From: Chlamydomonas sphaeroides
Lineage: Eukaryota > Chlorophyta > Chlorophyceae > Chlamydomonadales > Chlamydomonadaceae
NCBI GenBank assembly: GCA_001662425.1
Contig: BDDC01000013.1
Coordinates: 117,088-181,087, forward strand
Reading direction: 5' to 3'
DNA length: 64,000 bases
Position 1 is the stretch's first letter. Each line of letters opens with the position of its first letter. Below the pieces are notes generated by a model that searched no databases, was not told where the DNA came from, and worked only from the letters and a program-made list of their open reading frames with translations. The translations under genes and the position numbers were made by a program. Positions 1-10,900 of the stretch are shown in pieces.

Positions 1-713
1 CGGCATCGCCTTCGGCGGGCTGCGCTGGCGTGGCGGTCCGGCCACTGGGCATGGGCGCAGACGCTGCCGGCCTGCGCTACGGCGCCTCCGAGCTGAGCTT
101 CAGCGGCTCTGTCCGGCAGCAGGCGGCGGCGGTGCTGGCCAGCGGCACGGCGACGCAGTCCGCCGACGGCTTGGCGGCGGTCGCCGGCGGCGCTGGCGGC
201 GCCGGCGACCCCTCGGCGGCCGTCGGCGCCGTCGGTCGTTCGGACCGATTTGCGTTCCTCGCTGGCACCGGCGGCGGCAGCGTCGCCATCCCCGAGGGCG
301 AGGAGCTCCTGTGCAACGGCCCCGGCGGGGGCGGCGAGTGGGCCATTGGCGCCGGCCAGTCGCCCGCGCCGGTGCCGGCGACGACACCCAGGGCGGCGCC
401 GCCGCTGGGCCGGCTGGTGGGCGCGGCCGTGTGCCCAGCAGCGGATGCGTGCGGCCGGGTGTCGATGCTGCCGAGCAGCGCCGCCACGAGCTGCCATGCA
501 GACGGCAGCATGGGCGTGGGCGTGGGGGAGTTGCTGGGCGGTGTGGGTACGGGCAGGGCGAGCAGCGCGGGGCGCAGCTGCGCGCCGCAGAAGGCGGGTG
601 AGCAGGAGCTCGCGCTGTCGGGGTCAGAGGGGCCGCAGGGCAGCGCCGGCTCCGGGCGCCGCTCCTGGCTGCCGACGCTGCTGTACCGGCTGTGCCTGTG
701 CGCGAGGGCGTAG
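1..713 (+). CDS. 3' end of an unrecognised protein-coding gene (partial)
   Basis: An open frame enters from the left edge (codons in phase with position 3) and ends at TAG 711-713, giving about 236 residues. Nearly all codons end in G or C, as in the confirmed exons of this window, which is the main reason to think it is coding. The product is rich in Ala, Gly and Ser, with no domain, catalytic motif or membrane segment that I recognise; it ends in a short Leu/Cys-rich tail. It could be the last exon of a large low-complexity algal protein. The opposite strand also has a long open frame (100-1008), but that is an Arg/Pro-rich shadow. The function is unknown and the upstream part lies outside the window. 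Confidence 0.45.
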   Translation, partial: ASPSAGCAGVAVRPLGMGADAAGLRYGASELSFSGSVRQQAAAVLASGTATQSADGLAAVAGGAGGAGDPSAAVGAVGRSDRFAFLAGTGGGSVAIPEGEELLCNGPGGGGEWAIGAGQSPAPVPATTPRAAPPLGRLVGAAVCPAADACGRVSMLPSSAATSCHADGSMGVGVGELLGGVGTGRASSAGRSCAPQKAGEQELALSGSEGPQGSAGSGRRSWLPTLLYRLCLCARA

Positions 714-2780
714 CGCGAGCTGCGTCACGCGGCAGATGCCGGGCGCACAAACGACGGACGACGGACGGCGTACGGCAGCGACAGCACCGGCAGTCGCTGC
801 GAGCGGACGGGCGATAGCGTCGTGTTGTCGGTGCGTCGTGTTGATGTTCAGGATAGGCGGATGATGCGAGAGAGGGGTGGGCTGATTGCGCGTTTGTGTG
901 GCGGCGGGCGGCGGAGTGATCAGTGGGTGGCGCGTTGCGGTTGTTGGAGGCCTGGTTAGCAGGTCCTCCACAGCAGCGCAGAGCTGCGGGATCGCCTCCA
1001 GCGCGCATGGCTTTAGTTTTGAGTGACGGTAACTAGCTATGCCCCTTGCTTGGGGGCCAGCGCTGCCTGGCTGACGCATGCCCTTCCTCTACCTGTCGCA
1101 AACGGTTAGCCGGCGTAGCGTAGGTATGCGTGTGCGTGTGTGATGCCGGACATGCAGGTTGCACGACGGCGAGCAGCTTGCTGACTCTTCTATACGAGCA
1201 CCGCGGCGGTGGGTGACTCCCGCTACGGGTTGCGGTACGAGCCTTGCAAGGGCGAGTCGGCAGTCGGGCGGTGCAGTCAATTGCGAGGGTGGGCGGGCGG
1301 GCGGCTGGTAGGCCGCGCATGTCAGGACAGGAGGCGGATATTGCGCAAGCGGGGGATGGGCGTGGGACTGTCTTTTATATCGGGTGCGCTGTGGAAGTGG
1401 GCGCGAAGGTGGGCTGTGAGGGGCCGGCGCGTGCGTCTGGTCGGCGGGTGTGTAGTGTGTGGGGCGATGGCGCAGCAGCCGGGTTGGGCGGGGGTCTTCA
1501 AGCTGCGGGATGGCGCGGGCGTCCGCCGCGCGCTGCGATGCTTGTGGGACTGCGGTTCATGGCGGCGGTGGGTGCGTTGCGTTGCGCGGAGATGCGATGC
1601 GATGCACTGCAATGCCCTGTCGGGTTCGTGGCAATCGGGGGTACGCTTGCGGCAGTAGTGGTGCCTGCTGGTACGACACAACCGCAGCGGGCTTCATTCG
1701 CGGGGCGTGCGTGTTGCGTGTTGCGTGTATGTGAGTGATGAGCCGCGGCCTCACAGCCCGCTGTGGCGCGGCAGAAGCATGCAGCCCCGCTATATATGGC
1801 GGACCCAGCGTCACTGCTCTGCTTATCATGAGACTTGGTTTCTTTGATTTGGAAGAAGTGTGCGCAGAGGAAGTAAGGGCGAGCTGGATAGGGGCAAGGA
1901 GGTTCGAGGTGGCACGAGCGACGGCCTGCAATTGAAAGGCCGTGGGCGCCAAGGGCGACCCCTTGCTTGCGATCCAGGATGCCGTGTTTTTGTGGCGGTG
2001 AGGGCAGGGGGCGGGTGGTCTAGCAGTACATGTGTGATTGAGGTAGGGGACCGGCGTGTTTCTTTGCTTGTGCCTGCTATGACGGCGCATGCGCTGTGTG
2101 GGATATGTGCTGTTAGCATGGCTGGAGTCGCTGCCGTGGCTGCGGGGCGTTGTCCGCTGCTGCAGCTGCTGTGTTGCGCGCTTGAGGTCCATCCAACATA
2201 ACGACCGGATGCGGGCTGGCTCGCGTAGCCAGCCGTCCGACCTCGGGTGCCCTTTCATGTGTTCTCAACGCCGCGAGGAGCGAGCGACGGGTTGCTGTGC
2301 CCCGCGTTGCTGCTGCTGCTGGGCGAGGCTGCTGTGTGCAGCAGCAGCACGCCAGCGGTCGACAGATGAACGAACCTGCACCATCCACGCCAGTGCGGTG
2401 CAGGGCATTATTGCACAGGTGATTGGGTTTGTGGCGCTAGCTGGTGCTGCGCTGCCTGCTGGCGGGGCTGACGGCGCCAGTGGGCTGTGGGGGCAGCAGC
2501 CGCCACGACGTGCGTGGCGGTGTGCGTGGTGACGCACAGGGAGGCTGCTACGCTATGTATGCTGTGCTGGCAGAGTAGTCGTGCGCGCGGTGGATGCGGG
2601 CGGGTTAGCTGGCTTGGCGCCCGTGCGCCGCAGCCTGGTGCGGGTTGCGTGGTTGGCACGACGTTCATCTAGCATTGGTTCGTACGTTGCTTGCAGTGTA
2701 GCACGCGGTGTGGCGCTGCCGCTCCCGCGGGCCGTCGGGTATTCAATCGCAGTGGCGCACGTGTGCCCGTCGTGGGCGTG

Positions 2781-2840
2781 CGCTCGTGCGTGGGGGCGTG
2801 CCCTCGTGCGTGGGGGCGTGCCCTCGTGCGTGGGGGCGTG
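2781..2840. repeat. 20-bp tandem repeat, three copies
   Basis: Three head-to-tail copies of a 20-bp unit ending in CTCGTGCGTGGGGGCGTG; the first copy differs at one base from the other two. It lies in non-coding sequence. Confidence 0.9.
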
Positions 2841-3063
2841 CGAGTCTGACGGCGGCTGTGGGGGTCGGTGGGGCAGCCCAGCAGCCCATCTAGCAGGGCC
2901 AGGGCCGAGCAGGTGGCTAGGCTCCTCCGTCCAGGCATTGGTTGTTGAGCAAACCAACCTGTCAGTATAGCGAGTGCGTGGGAGCACGTTGGAGTCCCCA
3001 GGTAGGGGCGGCCTCAGCAGACACAGCAGTGTTGTAACGCGAATGTGCAATGTTTTACGCTTA

Positions 3064-3366
3064 AACCTGTCCCAGCTGCGCATGGGTGCATGGCTCGCCC
3101 CCAAAAGAGGCCACCCTGACCAGACGCAAACAGTCGGTCATTTTGCGGTTGAGACTATTCGAGGCGTCTCGGGCACGCTAATCGATCTCCGTGCCCTCAC
3201 CCCAGAGGCCGGACTCAGCCGCCCAAACTGCCTCCACGGCAGGACCGCATATCTTAACGCATGCCGCCGCTGCTGCCACGCAAGCTGTGTCACGGCCGCT
3301 TGTCCTGCTTCGGTGCCTGAGTCGAACGGCTCGTGCCCCAAAAGGGGCGACCCAACTGACACGTAT
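3064..3366 (+). repeat. Dispersed repeat family, copy A (longest copy)
   Basis: This stretch shares long blocks with two other places in the window (35391-35637 and 50796-51023). Shared anchors include GGGTGCATGGCTCGCCCC, TCCGTGCCCTCACCCCA and GGCTCGTGCCCC. Copy A has every block found in the other copies, so it is closest to full length. Near its 3' end a hairpin can form around GGCTCGTGCCCCAAAAGGGG. No long open frame is conserved between copies, so a short non-autonomous mobile element is more likely than a gene. Orientation is the same in all three copies. Confidence 0.8.
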
Positions 3367-5890
3367 GCGAATGGCTCGATGGAGTGGCGTGCGGACGGCG
3401 GTCGGGCGGTAGAGCCGAGGGGTGCTATGGGCGGAGGCGCCCACCAAGGGGGGTGCTAGCGGTAAGACCTCGCTTCGACCCCGAATCCTCGGCAACGCCT
3501 GGCAGGCGGATGGATCGCCTGACAGCCGTACAATGTACGGCACCAACCCCAATGTAGGTGGCGTAGGTCGGCTAGCTAGCTGGGGTGTCACCAATACACC
3601 AGCCCCGGTTTCAAGGGCCGGGCGCCATCAGGGTTTAGTTTATCTCGCAGGCCGGCTCTCCCTTCCCGTCCGAGCTCGGCATCCCCCTCGGCACGTCCAA
3701 GGTCCGTCCCTTCTCCCGCGAGTTGGCAGGCTAGTCACAGGTGCGATATGTATGTGCGGGCGGGAGGCAGCTCCAGTGGCAGCGGGTGCAGGCGGCACCC
3801 TCGGAGCATTGACAAATCCAAAGATGCAGGCGGGCGGCGCTGCCGTCAGCGCACGGACCTCCACACCTTGGTCATGTCGTTGGTGCTCGCAGCAGCGGGC
3901 GGGGCGTGGCCGAGCCAGGTATGGCCTTCGTGTCCGCACCTGTACGCAGCACTGGGTCACGTGCGCAGCAGACGCCCCTGCACATGCGTCCGCTACATCG
4001 CCTCATCTCAGGGCTGAGGGACCCGGCCATGAGTAGGCAGCCCGACGTAGGAGGCGTTCGTGGCCCAACGCGTTGGTCAACACTCCCTCCATTTGCACTG
4101 CGTGGGGCAGCAACGAACACTACTGCTCCACTGCCCATCACCCCGGGTGGCGGCACAGCTAGCGCAGCAGGCGCGGCGGCCGGTCCCTTGCGGGAGTTCG
4201 ACCCCGAGCACCGCTCCCCCCCCCTTACGCGCGTGCTGTCTTGCACATCGGCGCCGCTACGCTGGACTGCTGCCGAGCTGCCGGGCACCAAGGGGCGCGA
4301 GGACAGGCGCCTTCCCTCTTGTGGGCCCTGGGCGCAGGGGGACTCCCCTGACCATGGCTTTCTTTTCGGTGCCTTTACTGAGAAACCAGCGTGGAAGTCA
4401 GAGAAGGGCACCTGGGACAACCGCCAGTACCGGCAGCAGCCTGGGGACTCGTAAGACCCTGACTGGGCGGGCGCTGGGCATTTATACACGAGTGGGAGAA
4501 CAGCCGCCCAACGCCCTCGGAGTCCAGGGGCTGGCGCTGGGAAGGATTGTATGTGAGGTCTGAGAGGTTGCGGCGCTCCCGGTGCCTGCCTCCTGACGCC
4601 TACGCATGGCTCCTAAACTCCTCAACAATACAGTCTTGGGCCGACCACGAGGGCTCCTACGGGCTCCTGGGGCCGACCCCTTTCGAACACGAGGCGAACA
4701 GCCCACCCGAAGCTGAAGGCACCCATCCCTCACCCTTTGAAGCCCACGGCGTTCTGGGCAGGTTGGGTCGGTTGGCACGGATGAGACCTGCCTTAGCAGC
4801 GCGTACGTTGCGTCCGGACTAAGTAACCGTCGGAGTAAGCGTGGCCGTGAGCGGGCGAGCCTGCGCTGCCCACAGTAGCTATGATACTATCATTCAAGGC
4901 GGTCAACATGACCGGCCGGTTGACTTCGCGGGATTCAGTCGTTGTCGTTGGAAGGTGCGTGGGCGGCAGCCCAGGGCAGCCCTTCGTAGCCACGTCACAC
5001 CAGTTCCCGACAGCTGCAGGTATGCTCAGTAAACAGGAGCTAGTATTGTATTTCGTGATGATATCGACTCTGTGTGCGCAGCTTCGTAGTGGGTAGGCAT
5101 TCCGACTGAGTCGGTCAGCGTAGTCAGCTCTGTATGTATGCAACGCGTCTATAACATTCAGCAGATCCATTTATAATCACTTGTATTGCCTACGCGGTGC
5201 GGCGTTTCTCAGAGTACAAGTCCGCAATCGCGGTGTGAAGGCCGCATTCCTATAAACAGTTCGCGCAAGGCGTCCACTCATACACCCTCGCCCAAGGATA
5301 CATATTGTACCATCACGTCTAGTGCAAAACCCCTGCGATTCTGGCGCCTATCCTTGTCCCAAGTTTCCCCTTACCTGCGAAATTTGGGCATCCCCGCCAT
5401 CTAGCCCCTAATTGTTCGCAACTGCACTTGTTAAGCGCAGCACATCCCAACGACGAACAGCGAAGGGCGCGAACGCGACCTTCGCGCGACCTGCAGGATG
5501 ACTCTGAAAGTGGCCGCTGCCGCTACCAGTGGCGACGCTCTCGAGGAGCGCGCTCACAGTGGCGTTTGGCCCCCAAGATGCCACGCTGGAGCTGACGCCG
5601 ACTCCTCCCCCTTTTTACCACCGCATTTGGGGAGCCCTGCGAGCCCGCCTCAGCCCTCGCCCCAAGCGACTTGTGGACAACAACAGCAGCCTCGGCGAGA
5701 TAACCAACACGTTTCGCTTGGTGCACGCCTGTCAGCCGGGATGGCTTGGATGCTGCCGCACCATCGTCGCGCGTCGGCATGCGCCCCAGGTGCGACAGCC
5801 GTCGCGCCCGCCTTACCCCCCCCTCCGTCCCGCTGTCAATACCCTTTTAACGTCACAACATCTCCCAACACCTCTTCTGCACCCCAGCAG

Positions 5891-8800
5891 ACCTCGAGTC
5901 CGGCGCCAAGGCCTCAGCGCCCTCCAGCCTTCCCAAACACACCCAATCCAGCGCATCCGCTCCGTTCAGCGAGCCTCCAGATGGCCGCGCCGGTAGCTCA
6001 GTCAGCACCGCGACCGCGTCCGCGCTCAGTGAGGTCTTCAGTATGTTCAGCGGCTTCAGCACCTCCACCGCGGCCTCGGCCCAGAGCGCGTTGCTCACAG
6101 CCGGCCCTAGCCCCTTCCGCCGCACATCCGTCGGCCCCTGCGTACCCGGCCGGCCGCCCGCGGGCCTCTGCGTCTCGTCCGTCACGCACTGCCTCCACCC
6201 CTCGCACGTTGACAACGATGACGACGACGACAACGACGACGACGACGGCCCAGCCGACGGCAGCGGCGCTGCGACCCACGGCCGCGGCGCTGGCGCCGCC
6301 CACGGCGGCCCCGTCAGCGCACCCTCGCGCTCCGCCGCAGCCGCCGCGGCCGACGGCTCCCGCACGCCGTCACGCCCCGCCATCTCCTTCCCGCCGCCGC
6401 CATCCCTCTCTCCCGCCGCCGCCGCCGCGCTCGCGGGCTCGCCCGGCCTCGCCCCCGCCTCCCCACCGCTCGCCGGCTGCCCCGCCTCCCCCGTCACGTC
6501 CTCCACGTCCCCGCCCCGGCGCTCCTCCCTCGGCACTGCAACGCCCGCGCCTCCCCCCGCCCCTTCCGGCCTCACCGTAGCCGCGGCGCTGGCCGCGCCC
6601 TCGGCGGCGCCGCTGGTGCCCGCTCCCGGCGCCTTCCGGCCCCGCATGACGCCGGCCGAGGGGCTGCTCTACCTGGCGCCCGGCGCGAGGGCGGCCATGT
6701 GGTCCGCTCGCCGCGGCGCGCGCTGGTCTGTGGAGCACTACGCCATCCAGCGCAAGCTTTACCAAGGCTATGCCAGCCGAGTCTACAAGGTGCGCCGCAG
6801 TCGTGTGCGCGGGACGCGCGACCTGGCTTGTCAGGTGCCGAAACTGTGGGCTGCGGTACGGCGTGTCCCCGCCACGCCCAACCGCGCCCGCTCATGCCGC
6901 CGCCCGCTCGCTGCTGCCGCAGGCCACCTGCCTGACGTCCAACCAGGACGTGGTGCTCAAGCTCTACTCGCTGGCGTCGCTCACCGACTTCCTGCGCCAC
7001 CAGGTGCGCGGGAGCGGCCCCTGGCCGGGCGGGAGCAGCGCGGCTGCTGCAGGCCCCTGCGTCCCGCAAACATGGGACACACGGGGCCCGCATGCCGCGA
7101 GCACGGGACGCGACACGCACGCCTGTGGTGGCGGTGCTCCGCTGCCGCAGGTGCTGCGCGAGCTCGACATCCACTCCAAGCTCCGCCACCCGGGCGTGGT
7201 GCAGCTGCTGGCGGCCTTCCGGGTGAGGCGGGGCTGGGGCAGCTGGCGGGGACGGACCAACCAGCAAACGACCCTGCGCGCCCCGGCTGAAGCGGCGCGC
7301 TCACGGCACCCGACCTCGCCGCCATCCCTGGCATTGGCCTCTGCAGGAGGGCGACGCGCTGGTGCTGGTGCTCGAGTACGTGCGAGGCGGCTCGCTGGAC
7401 GCAGCCCGGCGCAAGCTGGGCGGCCGCATGGGCGAGCAGTGGGCGGTGCAGCTGGTGGTGTGGCCGCTGCTGCGCGCGCTGGCGGCTGTGCACCGCATGG
7501 GCATCGTGCACCGCGACATCAAGCCGGTGAGTGGGGCGGGCGGATGGGTCGGGTCGGGTCGGGTCGGCTGGCTGCTGACGGGTTGTTTCTCGGGCCCCTG
7601 CTGGGGGTTGGCTGAGGTGTGGGTACCTTGCTGACACGCTTCTCGGCTCGCGCCGCAGGAGAACATCCTGTTCACGCCCGACTGGCGCCTCAAGCTGGCG
7701 GACTGGGGCGTCAGCATCTCGCTGCACGAGGAGCGCGCCGTGACGAGGTACGCGCCCCAGGCAGCCAGCGAGCATTGGCGGACTGGACCATGCGACCCGC
7801 TGGCCTGGCCGGCAAGCGGAGGCAGGCGCGGGCCCGAACTCACCCTGGTGCTGTGGCGCGGGCCGGCCCTCGTGTCGCGCTGACGGGTGTTGCTGACTCT
7901 GCTGCCGCTGCCACCGCAGGGCCGGTTCGCGCGAGTACATGGCGCCCGAGGTGCACGGCTGCCCACTCAAGGCCACGCCCGCCGACAATAAGGACAACGA
8001 GCAGCTCTCGTGAGCTGCGCAGCGCCGTGGGGCCTTCGGGGCGGGGCATCCAGCACGGCATCGGCCGCGCACCACAGGGGGCAGGCATACGGGACGCCTG
8101 GGCGCAAGGGGGTTCAGGCCATACCACCGCACCAGCTCCTCCCGTCGCGCTGGGCCCCCGCCGACAGCCCCCTGCAGCCGCCCGCCCCGCCCCTCACCGC
8201 ACCAACCCTGCCCTCCCACCCCCCCATTCTTGGCGCGCAGCTACGGCTTCACCGCGGACGTGTGGGCGCTGGGCTGCCTCACGTACGAGCTGCTGGTCTC
8301 CTTCCCGCCCTTCCCCTCGGGCCCGCCGCCGCTGGCCAAGGCGCCCGGCGCCACCGCGCCCAGCCTGGTCTTTCCCAGCAGCGTCAGCCCCGTGGCGCGC
8401 GACTTTGTGCGCTCCTGCCTGCTGCCCTACCCCGGCGACCGGCCCACTCTGGACCAGCTGCTGCAGCACGAGTGGATCACGTCGCAGCAGGGCGCTGTGC
8501 TGGCGGCGGCGGCGGCCGCGGCGCAGCTGCAGGCGCAGGCGCAGGGCGGCGGCGCGGGCGCGAGCGCTGGGGCGCAGCACGCGTGGCAGGAGCCGGCGGC
8601 GGCGGTGGCGGTGGCGGCCAAGGTGGGCTGCCGGGGCTGGGGCTGGGCAGGCGGTTGGGTGATGGCTCACTGCGGGGGGGGCGTCCGCTGCCGAGGCACG
8701 GTCCACAAGCTGCTTGGTGCCCTTGGCGGTGTACTTGGTCCAAGGGTAGTCGTCGCCAGGGGAGGGGCTTGGCATGCGGCAAGCCGCTTGGGATGTGACC

Positions 8801-8900
8801 GGTGGGCCTGGGGCCCGGCCACCGTCTACTGGTGACTGCACCGGAGGGACTGACGCGCCCGCCGCTTTGCCTCTTTCCTCGATTGGTCTGGCCGCAGTGA
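5891..8900 (+). CDS. Aurora-like Ser/Thr protein kinase (algal CALK-type)
   Basis: Predicted protein kinase with a long Ala/Pro/Ser-rich N-terminal region, an acidic Asp/Asn run, then a complete kinase domain. Exons that fit in phase: 5891-6789, 6923-7003, 7151-7222, 7347-7526, 7659-7747, 7920-8009, 8241-8622, then TGA at 8898. Visible motifs are the unusual P-loop KLYQGYASRVYK, the VAIK lysine in VVLKLYS, the helix-C Glu in VLRELDIHSKLRHP, HRDIKPENIL, DWG in place of DFG, and REYMAPEV. The P-loop, the ERAVTRAGSREYMAPEV stretch and the ADNKDNEQL insert resemble the Chlamydomonas aurora-like kinases linked to flagellar length and shedding. The exact substrate is not inferable. The start is unresolved: the frame is open upstream to about 5852, and a coding-like upstream exon exists near 5508-5788 but its splice phase does not fit. 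If the last intron is retained, the frame runs to 8835. Confidence 0.82.
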
Positions 8901-10900
8901 GCTGCTGTGGAAGAGGATGAGGCGGTCTTGGCTGCTTGCGGGGCAAACGGACGATCGCACGCGCGGACGTCGCTGCACTTCGTATGAGTCGAAGCTGCCT
9001 CGGCACGTCCGCGGGCTGGGGCCGGCGGCTTGCCGATCAGGGCCCGAGCTGTACTAGCAGTACAGGAGGCAGGTACCTGCGGGGAGAATTTTCCAGGGAG
9101 GGATCTATGAAGCCGGTGGGTCCAGCGGCTGCGCGGTTAGCGATAGGCGTGGGGCGGCGCTGCCAAGTGCCTCGGGAGGCGTTGGGTCTTGCGTGTTTCG
9201 TGTCTGTCTGTGGCGCACCGCCGCTGACGTGGCGGTGTGCGCATTCCATAAGTGTTGCCGCGGCGTTGGGCGCCGCGGCGTGCCAGGCGGCGGGTACAAT
9301 AAGGGTTGCTTTGTCACGCCTGTGTGGGTGTGCTCGGGGCGTTGCGCTTGCTGCCTATCTGGGCGACGCTTCGCCCGGGCGGACTCGAGCCCACTCCCTT
9401 CATCCGTCACCATCTGCACTATCCTCAACTGCTCCTTCACTTAGTAGCAACCCGTATAGGCGCTCAGGCCCTGGAGTTGCTGAGCCACGCACCAAGGCAC
9501 GCATAAAACGGCTCGGCTGGGGGCTGGGATATCGGCTTTTGCTTTGCAGCTTTTTGCTTGGCGGCTGGCGCTTGCGGCTTTGCGTGTTGGTACTGCTGAA
9601 CTCGCAGAGGGATTCCCTTATGCATAGGATGGGCCTGCGCTGCGAGCGCGTGCCAGGGGGTTATCGCTTTCGGCGCGCCCGCACGCTGATGCGGACGTGA
9701 TGCGCGACTTAATGCATCAGCTTCCTGTGCCCGGTTCGTGACCTCAACATGCACGAAGGGCGTGAGCTCGCATCCTGTGGGTCACAGGCGCATGATGTGG
9801 GGTATGTTTGGTGTTGGGCGCGTGGCATTAGCTGGGCTGGCATGCCGTGCCATGCGCGGGCCCCCGGGGACTAGCTAGGGTGCCTCGCCGACCTTTGCCG
9901 GCCGTGGCTAGCTATGGCGGGGTGGGCAGGGGCTGCAACATTGCTCCTGCGCACTGGGACACGTGCTAACGGTGGTAAGGTCGGCGCGTGTGCGCTGCGA
10001 TGCGGCACGGCGGCCGGCTGTGTGAGCGCCGGGGGCTGGAACATAGCGGATGCACGGCTGCCGGTAGCTGGCATGTTGGGCCTGTGATTGAGGCGTGCTG
10101 AGACGTGCGCTGCCAGGACACGTAGGCGTGCGCTTCGCTGGGGCGTGTGAGCTGGCGGTGACTCGTGGCTGCCTGCACGGAATGCTGGCGGGTATACAGC
10201 GATTGCTATGTGCGGCCGGGGACTACCGTACGACATGCGGAGGCGTGGGCTGCCTGATATTGCGCACGTGAGCTTCGGGGTGTTCTACGGAGGCGTGGGA
10301 CGCTGTCGTGGATGGCTGGGCGGCTTGCAGAGATTGTTATGGTTTGTGCAGTAGGCATGAGGAGCTGGGCACTAATAGCGCCGTACTGCAGGTAGCGATT
10401 GTAGACTGGAGCGATCAAGCAAATTGGCGAGTACCGGTATCGGCAAGGAACTGGACGCGCGGGCGTGACAGGCAAGCTTACCGGCAACAATGGGCGAGCG
10501 GTGTGCGGCACTTGTGTAACGCACCCGCCGCGTATCGGCCCCGCGGTCTCGCCTACGCCCGCGTTCCACCAGGAGGCTTCGACGGCAGCGTGGATCCGTG
10601 GAACCAGACGAGCAAGGGGCGCCGCCGCAGGTGCGGGGAGCCCCCCGCACTATCTAGAGGCAGCAGCGGCACAGCGTACGATCGATGGCAGCGCCTAGCC
10701 CGTCCCGCATGACCCGTCCCCATCGCAGCGCCCGCATCCCGCTGCATCGATCCCTCGCACGTACACTACTTCGTGCCGGTCTCCACGTACGGTACTAGCC
10801 AGTCCTGCCGCCGCGGGCCCCGCTCCCCGACTGCTCCACGGCATGCTCAACCTCTTGTGCTCAACAGCCGCCGCCGCACCTCGCGCAGCCTCGCCACAGC
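8901..10900. other. Intergenic, no convincing gene
   Basis: This 2 kb lies between the kinase stop and the stop of the convergent membrane-protein gene, so it should hold both 3' untranslated regions. A 254-residue open frame (8936-9700, +) has no domain and mixed codon use. I see no tRNA, array or clear repeat here. Confidence 0.5.

Larger units (their letters stand above)
714..5497. other. Intergenic region with repeats, no convincing gene
   Basis: Many overlapping small open frames exist on both strands, but none shows a conserved motif or a consistent splice-phase chain. The first part is probably 3' untranslated sequence of the gene ending at 713. It contains a 20-bp tandem repeat, copy A of the dispersed repeat family, and a 17-bp perfect palindrome at 3525-3541. 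From about 4800 onwards base composition becomes visibly less GC-rich. TATA-like strings near 5168 and 5250 could belong to the kinase gene downstream, but this is only suggestive. Confidence 0.5.

Noticed and set aside
100..1008. 302-residue minus-strand open frame opposite the first gene
   Set aside because: Arg/Pro/Cys-rich composition typical of the antisense of GC-rich coding sequence; no motif.
3440..3500. Possible tRNA gene (CTTCGACCCCGAATCC resembles a T-arm)
   Set aside because: No matching acceptor stem, D-arm or anticodon arm could be folded around it.
5498..6580. 360-residue open frame starting with ATG upstream of the kinase
   Set aside because: It runs in a different frame across the exon that leads into the kinase domain, and its product becomes a Pro/Arg/Ser shadow of that exon.
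8936..9700. 254-residue plus-strand open frame after the kinase
   Set aside because: No domain, mixed codon use, and it sits in the expected 3' untranslated region.
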